From CAYVFC01 sp964450715 (GTDB lineage Bacteria; Myxococcota_A; Polyangia; Polyangiales; JAFGIB01): a DNA stretch of 64,000 bases. The stretch lies in assembly GCA_964450715.1 (NCBI GenBank), contig CAYVFC010000017.1:1-64000 (forward strand). The letters run 5' to 3'. The notes under the pieces are model-generated. The model did not search any database, had not been told where the DNA came from, and saw nothing but the letters and a program-made list of their open reading frames with translations. How positions within the stretch are numbered: position 1 is the stretch's first letter; every line of letters begins with the position of its first letter. Of this stretch, positions 1-8,300 are shown piece by piece. The position numbers and the translations under genes are program-made.

Positions 1-46
1 ATCGGTGATCGGCATCGCCCGGAATCGGTGATCGGCATCGCCCGGA
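1..46. repeat. Tandem 23-bp direct repeat, two full copies at left edge
   Basis: Positions 1-23 and 24-46 are identical. The unit contains GATCGGCATCGCCCGGA and is not a multiple of three, so it shifts frame at the end of the integrase fragment. The array probably continues to the left. Similar GATGCCGATCAC-type short tandem repeats often border mobile genes in these bacteria; that comparison is from memory. Confidence 0.7.
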
Positions 47-410
47 ATACGCACAGCTCGGGGATCGCGTCCGAGATGTTCGGAAAGGGATAGTAGCGGA
101 GGTCAGCGAGCGTACGGGCTCCCCTGTCGTACCTGCGCATCATCTCGGGGGTCAGGTGCCCGGTCCGGTCACTGATCCATCCCCAGCCACGACCATCCCG
201 CCGCGCCCAAGTCACGAAGGTTGCTCGCAGATCGTGGAACCGGAGACGCTCCACGTTGTCGGCGCTGGCGAACAGCTGCTGCCGCTCGACGCCAACCTTC
301 TTTAGGTCCCGGCGCAGTGCTTCCGGTTCCCTGGTTGGAAGCGATCTCGAGTTAGCCCGCGTTTCGATCGCGCTCGGCTCAACGTTTCGTCGCCTAATGT
401 CAAGGGTTTC
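1..410 (-). pseudogene. Tyrosine recombinase (integrase), C-terminal fragment running off left edge
   Basis: Read leftwards, this frame is open from a stop at 411-413 to position 1. It contains the catalytic half of a tyrosine recombinase: RFHDLRATFVTW (His and Arg of box II), then DRTGH (second His), then the Tyr in MMRRYDRGART, followed by the family-typical LRYYPFPNISDAIPEL tail. The N-terminal arm-binding and core-binding domains and the first catalytic Arg are missing, and no start codon is convincing, so the gene is truncated or frame-broken. Its C-terminus points out of the window. That is where an intact tRNA-Leu would be expected if this integrase made the islands ending at the tRNA-Leu 3' fragments further right (inference). 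Confidence 0.8.
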
Positions 411-580
411 TCAAGGAAACAGGTGGGATCGAAACGCCGCGTAGATGCTCGATCGCCTACAACGAAAGGAGCCACTGGCCTTCAGTGGCGTGTGCTAGCA
501 ACTAACTGTCCACCGAAGCGGGTCAACTCCCCGACCTTTCTTTCCACAGCGTATGTATACGCCGACAGCGTTCGCTAGGG

Positions 581-1162
581 TTATCTTTTCGTCTTCGCCC
601 TCTGCGATAAGTCTATTGGATACGGGTACCTTGCGTATTTATAGAGATCACCGATCTCATTTTGTTCGTAAAGAACTACATCGTTACGTTCCGACTCCGC
701 TCCAGCAACAACTAAGCCCGTAAGAAGCCACAACGGAACCGTAAAGATAGCGAACTTCAGGTGTGTTGTTGCAGACAATGCGCCTGCGGTAGTAAATACC
801 CACACGGCCGTTCCGCCCGAATCGTGAATCTCAATAGAAACGCTAAACACCGATTCTCGCGCTATCGCGACAACGCCCCCGTCATTCTCTAGGTAAAGGT
901 TCTCTTTTCCTACGCATAGCAACTCCCCATCGTAGCTCCCGCCGTCAGCGACCACGAATGCAACGTATCCTTTTACCGGAACATCTTCGACTCGCGAGCC
1001 TGTGCCCGGCGTCCCTATCCGAACGTTTCTGTCTATCGGTGCATGGGCGCATGACAAAACAACAAGAAGCACCCCAAAAGTAGTGGCCGCAGCGGCCCTA
1101 GGCGCTCTTTTGCACGCGGTTTCCATCGTCGCAACCCACGAAGCTGGCGACCGTACCTTCAC
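581..1162 (-). CDS. Putative lipoprotein with C-terminal membrane segment, island A
   Basis: About 193 aa, family not recognised. A signal peptide (GVLLVVLSC) ends in a lipobox Cys. A hydrophobic stretch near residues 145-165 (FAIFTVPLWLLTGLVVAG) suggests anchoring by both lipid and helix. I chose the GTG at 1160-1162 because it overlaps the upstream stop as GTGA with a G-rich tract just before it; an ATG at 1126 is the alternative. The layout (lipobox, short beta-rich domain, then a hydrophobic stretch) parallels the preceding gene, so the two may be distant paralogues acting at the inner face of the outer membrane. Codon use and GC look lower than in the main part of the window, as in all island A genes. 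Confidence 0.6.
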   Translation of the reverse strand: MKVRSPASWVATMETACKRAPRAAAATTFGVLLVVLSCAHAPIDRNVRIGTPGTGSRVEDVPVKGYVAFVVADGGSYDGELLCVGKENLYLENDGGVVAIARESVFSVSIEIHDSGGTAVWVFTTAGALSATTHLKFAIFTVPLWLLTGLVVAGAESERNDVVLYEQNEIGDLYKYARYPYPIDLSQRAKTKR

Positions 1163-1641
1163 TCGCCCCCCCATATTGTGCACGAGTCGAATCCGTCGGC
1201 CATACAGATGGTGGTTACCGTTAGCGATATCGCGGCTACGATGCTCATCGCTACGATCGCTCCAGTGTGGGCAACGGTTTCCGGGCGATTCGTTTCCAAC
1301 ATTACGATCCGGTCATACGCGATATTAAAGCGGCCCTTTTTACGAACCTGGCGATCGCCTGTATATTCTATACCGCGCCCTTCTAGCACTCGCCGCCCCT
1401 CGTCAAACCTCCATTCATCCAGGACGTAAACCCCCCTGTCGTTTACGTGGGTCTTCAGATAGGGGGCGTCATTCTTACCGAGAGATGCCCGCTGGTTCAT
1501 CGGAAAGAAGTCGGCGCGCCAAGTCGTGGACGAGCAGCCCATCTGCGCTATCGTAACGATTACTGCCGCGAGGAAACGCAACCGAATCGACGACCCGAAC
1601 GACACCTTAGGTGCCACCTCCGAGAAATTCAAGTATCGCAT
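1159..1641 (-). CDS. Putative lipoprotein, hydrophobic C-terminus, island A
   Basis: About 160 aa, not recognised. The N-terminus has a basic stretch and hydrophobic core ending in IAQMGCSS, a clear lipobox. A second hydrophobic segment (IVAMSIVAAISLTVTTICMA) lies near the C-terminus. The ATG at 1641 is used here; a GTG at 1605 with GGAGG 11 nt upstream would give a shorter, more typical signal peptide. It overlaps the next gene by four bases and follows a 462-aa lipoprotein gene, so the set 6331-581 reads as one leftward transcription unit. Function unknown. Confidence 0.6.
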   Translation of the reverse strand: MRYLNFSEVAPKVSFGSSIRLRFLAAVIVTIAQMGCSSTTWRADFFPMNQRASLGKNDAPYLKTHVNDRGVYVLDEWRFDEGRRVLEGRGIEYTGDRQVRKKGRFNIAYDRIVMLETNRPETVAHTGAIVAMSIVAAISLTVTTICMADGFDSCTIWGGE

Positions 1642-1685
1642 CTTCCCGAGCAGTTATTTTCGCCGCCAATGGAGAAATGCGGCTA

Positions 1686-3074
1686 TTATTTAAATTCCGC
1701 TTGAGAGATATCAAGTCTCCATAGAGTACATAGCGTATACGGATCGTCTCGGCGCACCACGCACGCAACCACGTCTTCTCGACACAGCTTGTATGCGGGT
1801 CCGAAGGCGAACTCCTCAGGCACCGTTAGCACCAGACTGTTTCCCGTGGCAAGTTCAAATATGCGTAGCGATCCGTCTTCTGTCGGAAAAGCAAAAAAGC
1901 CGTTTTCTGTGTACGTAGACGTTGAGTATTCGGCGACTTCCGTAACTCTCCTTAACGCGAGAGGCTCCCCTTTTTTTGCGTATCTACTAGTCCACAATTC
2001 CACCCTACTATAAGAAGGCCTTTCGCCGGCCGCTTCAAACCAGGCAATATCGGTCGATGAAACAGCCAAGCCGCGGACATCGAACCCCGATCCCGCTCTT
2101 AGCACTTCCGTGGGGCCATCGAACGATCCTCGGTGCAATTGGACTCGCTCCCCCCAACTCTCCCAAAAAATGTCCTCTCCCTCGACAGCCGGCCTCTGTA
2201 CGATCCCGCCGTCGATTCTAGCGACCTCCTTGGTTTGGCCGTCACGAAACACGAGCAATTGCCCGCCTACCGCGTGATGGGTAACCAGTATTTCTTCCGA
2301 TAGCGCTATTTCGCTGACGTGGTTTGCGCCGTCTACATAGGCCCCTTGAAGCGCCGTAAAAGGTGTTGCCGTCTTACCGATCTCCTCCAAAGATCCGCGG
2401 AACAGTGCCGCAAGCCCCTTCCCATTTTCGTCTATAGTAGCGACCGCCATCGCGGCCAATCCTTCCTTTACGATGATATTCGTTACGGTACAGAAACTGT
2501 TGAGAGGTGTCGGCCCTCGCCACGCCGCTACGGCCTTGTTGTCGTCCTTTCTAAATATGCCGAAGAAGGCGTGTTTGGAATCGTATCCGTAGTCAATGCC
2601 GTAATAAGGCGTCTCTTCAGCCTCGTACCACCATGGCCTCGCTCTTCTTGCTTCGTAGCTATCGTCCTCTCGCAAGTCGAGCCGTTCGCAATTACGAGTA
2701 TCGGGGCACGCCCGCCACCCAGGGCCAGGGAGGTCTTCCGGATGTACGGCCCTTTCTATGACGCAGTTATCCGGAAGCCCCTCTAATCTGAGCCAGTTCT
2801 CTTCGTCCCGAGGGATAAATGCATCCTGCGACGAGGTGTTCTGCAATGCGGTTCTTGCGTCCAGGGGCGAACCTCCGTCTTCGCTCCCCGGCCTTACCGA
2901 CTCCATTTCGCGTTCGCGCGGGCCTTCCCCCACATCTTCAGCCCCTCGACCGTAGGTAGAAGAATCTCCGCGACCATTGAGCGACCCTTCGTTATCGGCG
3001 CACTCCTGGCAACCGATGAATAAGATCGAAACGACGGCGACTAAAATACCTAAAAACATCCACCAATTTCCCAA
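1686..3074 (-). CDS. Putative lipoprotein, possible beta-propeller, island A
   Basis: 462 aa with a hydrophobic leader ending FIGCQ (lipobox). Residues about 30-110 are Ser/Gly/Asp-rich linker, and the remainder is a beta-rich domain with recurring strand-like segments (WESWGERVQLHRG, SRVELWTSRY) suggestive of a propeller. There is no catalytic motif I recognise. The TTG start at 3074 overlaps the end of the upstream gene by 25 bases; an ATG at 3059 is equally possible and also overlaps, implying translational coupling either way. Secreted surface protein of unknown role. Confidence 0.6.
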   Translation of the reverse strand: MGNWWMFLGILVAVVSILFIGCQECADNEGSLNGRGDSSTYGRGAEDVGEGPREREMESVRPGSEDGGSPLDARTALQNTSSQDAFIPRDEENWLRLEGLPDNCVIERAVHPEDLPGPGWRACPDTRNCERLDLREDDSYEARRARPWWYEAEETPYYGIDYGYDSKHAFFGIFRKDDNKAVAAWRGPTPLNSFCTVTNIIVKEGLAAMAVATIDENGKGLAALFRGSLEEIGKTATPFTALQGAYVDGANHVSEIALSEEILVTHHAVGGQLLVFRDGQTKEVARIDGGIVQRPAVEGEDIFWESWGERVQLHRGSFDGPTEVLRAGSGFDVRGLAVSSTDIAWFEAAGERPSYSRVELWTSRYAKKGEPLALRRVTEVAEYSTSTYTENGFFAFPTEDGSLRIFELATGNSLVLTVPEEFAFGPAYKLCREDVVACVVRRDDPYTLCTLWRLDISQAEFK

Positions 3075-5578
3075 GACTCCGGGGGGAACATCGACGCCCT
3101 ATCGTAGGTCTTCTGCACCGTATCGCCCAAGATATTCTTAACCAACAACGTGACCCCTGTATCCGCAGGAAACAAGGCCTCCTCGACCAAGGTCCCGCTC
3201 CCCATTGCTATCGCGTCCGGTACCAGGCGGTCGTCTTCGGTTCGTTCGAAGTGCAGTATCGTATGAGAACACCCGAACAACGGGGACGTACCGATATAGA
3301 CGCCTCCGCTGTTGTCGGGGACAAGACCATACGCCTGGTTAAATACTATCCTCGGCCATTCCATCAACTCTTCGACGCCTTCGTTCCTTATCCGGAACAG
3401 TGCAACCGACGGTATCAATAGGCTAACGCGTTCCGCCAATAGATAAATCGTTTTGTTTGCAGGGGAATAGGTCGCAGCGAGAACAGTCGTCTTCTTGAGT
3501 GCCTCCGGTAACGGCGTATCCGCCCAGTACCCGGACGATAGGTCCCTGCTCCACAACTCAGTGCCGGAGGCGCCCTTCCCGACAATCCAGAAGGTATTCC
3601 GTTTCGCCGAGATGAAAGCGCGGTAATCGGACAAGTCGAGAAGGTCGCCTGATGGGTATCCTTCTACCAAACTGAAACCACCGTTCTCATACGAAACGAC
3701 ATGGTCAATTCCAACGCCTACCGGCCCTTCACGAAGGCCTACGTAAGCGACGCCTCTTGCCGGCAGCCACGAATCCGGATCCGTAGTAGATACCCACTTA
3801 ACGCCTGTACCTAGTAATGCGAAGAGTGCGTCGTTCGAAAACACGTGATCAACAGAGACTTCGCCGCCGTCAAACCTGATATTCGGCCCGAACGAATCCC
3901 TTACTGTGAGAAATTGGTTCCTCGCCATCATAGAATACAAGGACGGAGAATCATTATAACGGCCGAGAGCGATGCCGCGCAGGTTCGCCAATGCCGGCCC
4001 AGAAAAACTTCTCATCGGTACCTGTTGGAGTTGAAACATCGTGCCGCTGTAATAGTTATTGGTATACTGCCTAAGGGTTCCCCAGAAAGTCGCGCCTGGC
4101 GAACCGGGTGTATGAGTCCACAGGACACCCGTCGCACCGCTGGCGTCGAGGTCTTGCCCGCCTACTTGAACGACGTTTGATGTTAGGGAACGAGTCAGGG
4201 ACTCCGTCGGAATGCGGTACTCGACGACGGCTTCGTTCGGATCGGAGCCAGAGTTATCAGCCCCGAACTGAGAAACGACGCGCTTCCAAGGGTTGCCTAC
4301 CGAGAAGTCGTCGTACAGGTTATAGTTGGCTACTTCGCAGCCGTAAAAGAAGGAGCACATCAATCTCGCGGAGTACTTATCGACGTCCTCATTCCCCGCG
4401 AGAGGGCAGTTACAGAATCGGTAACCCGTCCTGTATTCCCGCGGCGCGCCATCAAGCGCGTTGTTCAACGCGTCGGTAGCGATGAAGTTACTCCTGACCT
4501 CGAGAAAAGGAGAGGGCGACTGCTGCGCGGGCACTGCAGTTAATCCAAAGGCCCAAGAGTCTCCGCAGGGAGAGGAGTCGCAGACGTCTCCAGTTCCGGT
4601 AAAAGGTTCCTCAATGTTGGCAGAGCCCGTAGCGACCTCGGAATCGAAATTACAGTTCCGTTGCAGCGGATTGTAGACGGCACGGCAATTGTCGCACCCG
4701 TCTATTAGGCCGTCTCCGTCCTCGTCTACGGGAAGATAGCGTTGATACTTTCCGTCCGCTTCATAAGGGTCGGCAAGCGATAAGAAATTCTTATCGGGGA
4801 AGCCGGGGCACCCATCACACCGATCGGCCACTCCGTCCTCGTCGGAATCCCTTTCGCCAGTTCCAATCCGATAAACGGCCCCCCCTCCCAATGGATCGTG
4901 CTTGATCGAACGGATGAAACGGTCCGGATATGGGTCGATGGGCCCGTTGAAGACGTCGCGTATACCTGTCGCCAGAGCTATTGACGTCGCGAGAACCTTG
5001 GCGACGTTTGGCATAGCAGGGACTTCTACATCTACCTCGACGGGAAAAGGAGTTTTAAGACCGTCACAGAGTTCCGGCGCAAGGGAGCAGGCCAGGCAGG
5101 CGACGCATCCGGGGAGAGTGGGGTCATAGAAGCACGAACGGCCGTCGCAGACTTCAAACAAGGGACCGAGGTCTACCATAAGAGGAAGCGTGTCGCCACC
5201 GTTAGCTAACGCCGAAAGGAACCCAGGGGTAAACGAGCCTTCAACTACCGGAAGCACCGAAAGCGCGCTCGATAGATCCTGAACGAGGGGATCCCGAATT
5301 TCGGCGGGCAGGGCACAGAGGTCAGGGAAGGCGGGTTCGGTGCCCTCGCACGAAAGTAGGCCTTCTAGCATTTCCTCGGGGACCGACATACGAAAGTCCA
5401 CAGGATTCAACAGAAAGGAGATAACCGTCCCCCAAATGTCTGCGATATCCGGTCCTGGGGAGCCGGGCGCGTTGTTTCTTTCGTTTACGCAGGCCGGAAA
5501 CAAAAAGAAAAGAGCGTAACACATATCGCCGTAATGAGTATGGAAGTCGTCGTTTACGAGTCTCGATGATATCGACAA
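3050..5578 (-). CDS. Secreted TSP3-repeat protein, C-terminal part of a gene split by TGA
   Basis: 842 aa from the TTG at 5578, but the frame stays open and protein-like back to 5836, immediately after the in-frame TGA that ends the upstream lipoprotein gene. Thrombospondin type 3-like calcium-binding repeats are visible around residues 240-310 (DSDEDGVADRCDGCPGFPDK, DEDGDGLIDGCDNC). The C-terminal half is beta-rich and resembles a propeller. An N-terminal Cys after a hydrophobic stretch (CYALFFLFPAC) could act as a weak lipobox but lacks a normal basic n-region. I think this is the downstream piece of a roughly 1,090-codon lipoprotein gene interrupted at 5837-5839, not an independent gene. 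Confidence 0.6.
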   Translation of the reverse strand: MSISSRLVNDDFHTHYGDMCYALFFLFPACVNERNNAPGSPGPDIADIWGTVISFLLNPVDFRMSVPEEMLEGLLSCEGTEPAFPDLCALPAEIRDPLVQDLSSALSVLPVVEGSFTPGFLSALANGGDTLPLMVDLGPLFEVCDGRSCFYDPTLPGCVACLACSLAPELCDGLKTPFPVEVDVEVPAMPNVAKVLATSIALATGIRDVFNGPIDPYPDRFIRSIKHDPLGGGAVYRIGTGERDSDEDGVADRCDGCPGFPDKNFLSLADPYEADGKYQRYLPVDEDGDGLIDGCDNCRAVYNPLQRNCNFDSEVATGSANIEEPFTGTGDVCDSSPCGDSWAFGLTAVPAQQSPSPFLEVRSNFIATDALNNALDGAPREYRTGYRFCNCPLAGNEDVDKYSARLMCSFFYGCEVANYNLYDDFSVGNPWKRVVSQFGADNSGSDPNEAVVEYRIPTESLTRSLTSNVVQVGGQDLDASGATGVLWTHTPGSPGATFWGTLRQYTNNYYSGTMFQLQQVPMRSFSGPALANLRGIALGRYNDSPSLYSMMARNQFLTVRDSFGPNIRFDGGEVSVDHVFSNDALFALLGTGVKWVSTTDPDSWLPARGVAYVGLREGPVGVGIDHVVSYENGGFSLVEGYPSGDLLDLSDYRAFISAKRNTFWIVGKGASGTELWSRDLSSGYWADTPLPEALKKTTVLAATYSPANKTIYLLAERVSLLIPSVALFRIRNEGVEELMEWPRIVFNQAYGLVPDNSGGVYIGTSPLFGCSHTILHFERTEDDRLVPDAIAMGSGTLVEEALFPADTGVTLLVKNILGDTVQKTYDRASMFPPESWEIGGCF

Positions 5579-5836
5579 ATCGATAGGCGCGAGATATTTA
5601 GTGGAATTATCGGGTACGCTGGAGGGGTGAAATATTGGACGGTCGCCTTGCTTGCATGGGAGATGCGAGCAAGTATGCCCACAGGCTAAAGGCTGTATAC
5701 GCGTCTCAATATCTAGGTTGTCCCAGTCTACATCAACAAACGATTCGTTTATCCCGACCTGAAAATCTCCTATATCGAAGTTTGTACGAAGAACAAGAAC
5801 CGGCCTACTACTAAACTCATCGTCAAGAGGCTCGCC

Positions 5837-5839
5837 TCA
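5837..5839 (-). other. In-frame TGA splitting a lipoprotein/TSP3 gene
   Basis: The stop ends the 164-aa ORF, while the same frame remains open for about 930 further codons. The codons just after it form a short palindrome (GAGG CGAG CCTC on the minus strand). It could be a nonsense mutation, an assembly error or a read-through site. I see no bacterial selenocysteine element at the usual distance. Confidence 0.65.
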
Positions 5840-6331
5840 CGAAAGCTCAACGTCGTCAAGGGCAAAAAATAGCATATTAAAATTGTCTTCCGCCGTCTTC
5901 AATGCGTCCCTAGCGCTATCGAGGTCGGGTAGTGAGGGACAGACCGACTGACCAAGAAGGCTTTCTCCCTCACAGAGTTCCTCGAGTTCCTTGAGTAGGC
6001 CGTTAACTGAGAGGGACCCGAGCCAGTCTAGCGTCGGTAGATCTTCGGTTACGATACTGCCGTCATCCCGTAACTTCGTGGCAGTCCCTTTTGCAGCCAA
6101 ACGCACGAGACCGGAAACGACCTCTATTTCGAGAAATAGGCGAGAATTTATCGCCTCTTCAAGCGGGGAAAGGTATTCATTTCGGGCTTCGAAAGACATT
6201 TCGTCGGGAGCCAACACCGGAGGCGTACGACCCGCTAGAACATCTAAATCCGCTAAATCTCCAGAAGGCGTCGTAAGACCAAGACAGGAAACGCAAAGGG
6301 GAACTAGAGCCAGGATTGTGCAGTACCTCAC
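5837..6331 (-). CDS. Lipoprotein N-terminal domain, ends at in-frame TGA
   Basis: 164 aa. The GTG at 6331 has a consensus AGGAGG (6338-6343) six bases upstream, which decides the start over longer options. The leader VRYCTILALVPLCVSCLG ends in a lipobox Cys. The mature part is helical and acidic, and the last residues (FALDDVELS) run straight into TGA. The same frame then continues into coding-like sequence for 87 further codons before the next usable start at 5578, so this is probably the N-terminal part of the TSP3 protein gene downstream. This strong ribosome site makes it the likely first gene of the leftward unit. Confidence 0.65.
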   Translation of the reverse strand: MRYCTILALVPLCVSCLGLTTPSGDLADLDVLAGRTPPVLAPDEMSFEARNEYLSPLEEAINSRLFLEIEVVSGLVRLAAKGTATKLRDDGSIVTEDLPTLDWLGSLSVNGLLKELEELCEGESLLGQSVCPSLPDLDSARDALKTAEDNFNMLFFALDDVELS

Positions 6332-6625
6332 GTAACACCTCCTAGAACGCAAGTCGGGCGTAATAACGGAAAATGTTTCCCGAAGGGATCCCCGCGAACG
6401 GCACTTAGGGAAATCGACACAGAAAACGGACAACAAAAGGAACGAAATGTAAAGAGGGGAAAAGTAAACTTAACGGTAGGGTCTAAGTGAAGAGCGCGAG
6501 GCATACCTGTCCGTGAAGGCGCGTATGGCCAAGGCCGGAGCGGACCCACCCGACGGCCTTCAACGACGCCCGTACACGCGGGCGGCCCTATTCAGGTGCC
6601 CGCCTCCATTTCTCAGCACAACCCG

Positions 6626-6787
6626 CTACATTTCCGTCGCCCTCAGCGCCTCCAGTAGGAGCAGCCGGACGGCTCTGGCGTCCCGGCTGTCGAGCCAGTT
6701 CTCCCGAGCAGCGTCTAGGGCGGCCAGGACCGGATCGGGGACCCGGGCACAGACCTGACCGGTAGCTAGCCCCGAATTCCGGGGCAT
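6626..6787 (-). CDS. Small 53-aa protein of the att module, copy 1
   Basis: 53 aa from the ATG at 6787 (MPRNSGLATG...), with the conserved core DPVLAALDAARENWL. A second copy of exactly the same length lies at 13322-13483 next to the third att core, and 31 of 53 residues match without gaps. The two reading frames are both intact, which argues for real coding. The sequence has no membrane segment and looks helical. Its position between island cargo and the tRNA-Leu fragment, beside 10-bp-phased repeats, suggests a role in recombination or its control (for example a small DNA-binding directionality factor), which is inference only. Confidence 0.55.
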   Translation of the reverse strand: MPRNSGLATGQVCARVPDPVLAALDAARENWLDSRDARAVRLLLLEALRATEM

Positions 6788-6837
6788 TGCCCCAGTATCG
6801 GTGTCCGATCTGACGCATTCTGACGCTTCCTGACGCA
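6781..6837. promoter_or_regulatory. Palindrome plus three 10-bp-phased TGACGC repeats beside att1
   Basis: GGGGCATTGCCCC (6781-6793) is palindromic apart from its centre. TGACGC then recurs at 6811, 6821 and 6831, exactly one helical turn apart. The same arrangement recurs at 13477-13533 beside att3. The layout fits recombinase or directionality-factor arm sites, or operators of the small gene that starts inside the palindrome. Confidence 0.6.
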
Positions 6838-6881
6838 CCGGAGTGCTGGAATTCTCAATGGTTACGGCACATCGGGGTGCG

Positions 6882-6936
6882 TTCAGGTTCCTGTGGGGGC
6901 AACCCCGTGGAGGTTCAAGTCCTCTCTTTCGCACCA
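6882..6936 (+). other. att1: 55-bp tRNA-Leu 3'-end fragment (right end of island A)
   Basis: The sequence runs from the anticodon loop (TTCAGGT, anticodon CAG) through a long variable arm (GGGGGCAACCCC), a T arm (GGTTCAAGTCC) and acceptor strand to the encoded CCA. The D arm and 5' acceptor are absent, so it is not a functional tRNA. Identical-length copies at 8067 and 13578 make it an integration scar. Confidence 0.88.
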
Positions 6937-6972
6937 GAAGTGATTCCAGACAGTTAGGCCCGTTCACCCGGA

Positions 6973-6998
6973 CCCCGCGAGAGCGGGGTTGTTTGTTT
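6973..6998 (+). terminator. Terminator-like hairpin after att1
   Basis: CCCCGC GAGA GCGGGG, a perfect 6-bp stem with a tetraloop, is followed by TTGTTTGTTT. It lies on the same strand as the tRNA fragment. Confidence 0.6.
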
Positions 6999-7124
6999 GT
7001 TGGACAGGTTGCTGGACAAGCGGTTTGACCCCGTAGCGTTGAGTCATCGCTACCCGGACAGAATCGCGCCGCCGATGCCGAGAAGCGCCGAGACCGGACG
7101 CTCGCGGTTTCAGTCCGTCGGGCC

Positions 7125-7188
7125 TGCATCACGCCTCACGTGCATCACGCTTGGCGTGCATCACGCTTGACGTGCATCACGCCGCGCG
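7125..7188 (+). promoter_or_regulatory. Four tandem 16-bp repeats upstream of higB (operator-like)
   Basis: Four contiguous 16-bp units start TGCATCACGC at 7125, 7141, 7157 and 7173; the last six bases vary. They end 14 bases before the higB start, where the promoter should lie. HigA-type antitoxins autoregulate by binding upstream operators, so the repeats are most simply HigA sites, although direct rather than inverted symmetry is unusual. Confidence 0.65.
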
Positions 7189-7202
7189 TTACTATGGGAA
7201 CA

Positions 7203-7481
7203 ATGATCAGGTCGTTCAAGTGCGCTGATACGGAGGCGCTTTCGAAAGGCGTTCGGGTCAGAAGGTTTGTAAGCATCGAATCGGTCGCGCGACGCAAGCT
7301 CCGACAGCTTCAGATCGCGAATCGTCTGGAAGATCTGATGGTGCCCCCGGGTAACCGGCTGGAAGCTCTCAAGGGAAAGCGGGCCGGGCAGCACAGCATC
7401 AGGGTGAACGATCAGTTCCGGGTCTGCTTTCGATGGAATGCAGCAGGCGCGGAAGATGTAGAGATCGTGGACTACCACTAA
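7203..7481 (+). CDS. higB: HigB-type toxin, RelE-superfamily mRNA interferase
   Basis: 92 aa, the usual length for the family. The chain MIRSFKCADTEALSKG, VPPGNRLEALKG, VNDQFRVCFRW and the C-terminal DVEIVDYH are diagnostic of the HigB plasmid-maintenance killer family, whose members cut mRNA on the ribosome. The ATG at 7203 matches the family N-terminus; longer ORF starts run through the operator repeats. The antitoxin gene follows 13 bases downstream in the typical higBA order (toxin first). The pair is the only cargo between att1 and att2, consistent with an island-stabilising or defence role. Confidence 0.93.
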   Translation: MIRSFKCADTEALSKGVRVRRFVSIESVARRKLRQLQIANRLEDLMVPPGNRLEALKGKRAGQHSIRVNDQFRVCFRWNAAGAEDVEIVDYH

Positions 7482-7494
7482 TGGAGATAAGAAT

Positions 7495-7812
7495 ATGAAG
7501 AAGCTCGATCCCGTCACGCCCGGCGAATTGCTGCGCGAGGAGTTCCTGGTGCCCATGGGTATCTCGCAGTACCGTCTCGCCAAGGAAATCGGTGTTCCGC
7601 CCCAGCGGATCAGCGAGATCGTGACCGGCAAGCGCGCCATCTCGGCGGACACCGATCTGCGCCTGTGCCGCTTTTTCGGTCTTTCGAACGGCTACTGGCT
7701 GCGCGCGCAGGCGGCCCACGATACGGAAGTGGCGGAACGCGCGCTCGCGAAGGAGCTGGCGAAGATCAAACCGTGGCCGCGACCGCGTACCCAAAAGGGT
7801 GTCGCGGCGTGA
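7495..7812 (+). CDS. higA: HigA antitoxin, XRE-family HTH
   Basis: 105 aa. The motif DPVTPGELLREEFLVPMGIS opens the HigA family, followed by a helix-turn-helix (QYRLAKEIGVPPQRISEIVTGKRAI) around residues 25-50 and the conserved DTDLRLCRFFGLSNGYWL. GGAG stands six to seven bases before the ATG. It should bind and neutralise HigB and repress the operon through the upstream repeats. C-terminus is basic and short. Confidence 0.93.
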   Translation: MKKLDPVTPGELLREEFLVPMGISQYRLAKEIGVPPQRISEIVTGKRAISADTDLRLCRFFGLSNGYWLRAQAAHDTEVAERALAKELAKIKPWPRPRTQKGVAA

Positions 7813-8066
7813 CGATGGGAGCGAATCCCGTATTCAACGAAGCTATTTAAGCTTTTTCGCTATTAATACTTCGCCGGCTAATTCTTAATAGTACCCCGTG
7901 TTGAGACAGGGCCTTTCCGCCCGCGCCCGGGGCGTCTCGGCCCTCGCTAAAAACTGTCCAACAAACTGTCCAACACGTACCGGAAAACGCGGGGTTGGTA
8001 CGTTTCGGGACCCCGAATCGTGTAAGAACCCGCGTTTTCGTGACCGTAGGGGCCACTTTAAGCGAA
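7813..8066. other. Gene-free interval between higA and att2
   Basis: An AT-rich patch with CTATTAA/TTAATAG inverted arms is present (about 7870-7890). It is followed at about 7954-7980 by a double AACTGTCC motif that recurs at about 22,515-22,541. In the plus frame this reads LAKNCPTNCPT and LSKNCPVNCPT respectively, possibly the tail of a lost integrase. No complete gene is seen. Confidence 0.4.
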
Positions 8067-8121
8067 TTCAGGTTCCTGTGAGGGCAACCCCGTGGAGGTT
8101 CAAGTCCTCTCTTTCGCACCA
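8067..8121 (+). other. att2: 55-bp tRNA-Leu 3'-end fragment (right end of island B)
   Basis: Same 55-bp core as att1 with one substitution in the variable arm (CTGTGAGGGC). It lacks the tRNA 5' half. Unlike att1 and att3, no 53-aa gene or phased TGACGC repeats precede it. Confidence 0.87.
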
Positions 8122-8127
8122 CTCGGA

Positions 8128-8152
8128 CCCGGCTGATTTCAGCCGGGTTTTT
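8128..8152 (+). terminator. Intrinsic terminator after att2
   Basis: CCCGGCTG ATTT CAGCCGGG is a perfect 8-bp stem followed by TTTTT. Nearly the same hairpin follows att3 at the same distance, so it is probably the original tRNA-Leu terminator duplicated with the att site. Confidence 0.85.
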
Positions 8153-8300
8153 GTTTGTGGGGGTTGCTGCGGGGGCAACACCTAGTTCGCTTGGTTCGGC
8201 CTTTGCCCCGGTATTCGTTTTCGTTCACCCTTCCCGATTCGCTTTCGGCGATACATGGCGCTGGCCTAGAACGCCTGCTCGCGGATGCACAGTCATTCTA

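Noticed and set aside
5837..5880. Selenocysteine insertion at the in-frame TGA
   Set aside because: The only structure beside it is a 4-bp stem immediately after the stop; nothing resembles a bacterial SECIS, and the protein is not a redox enzyme.
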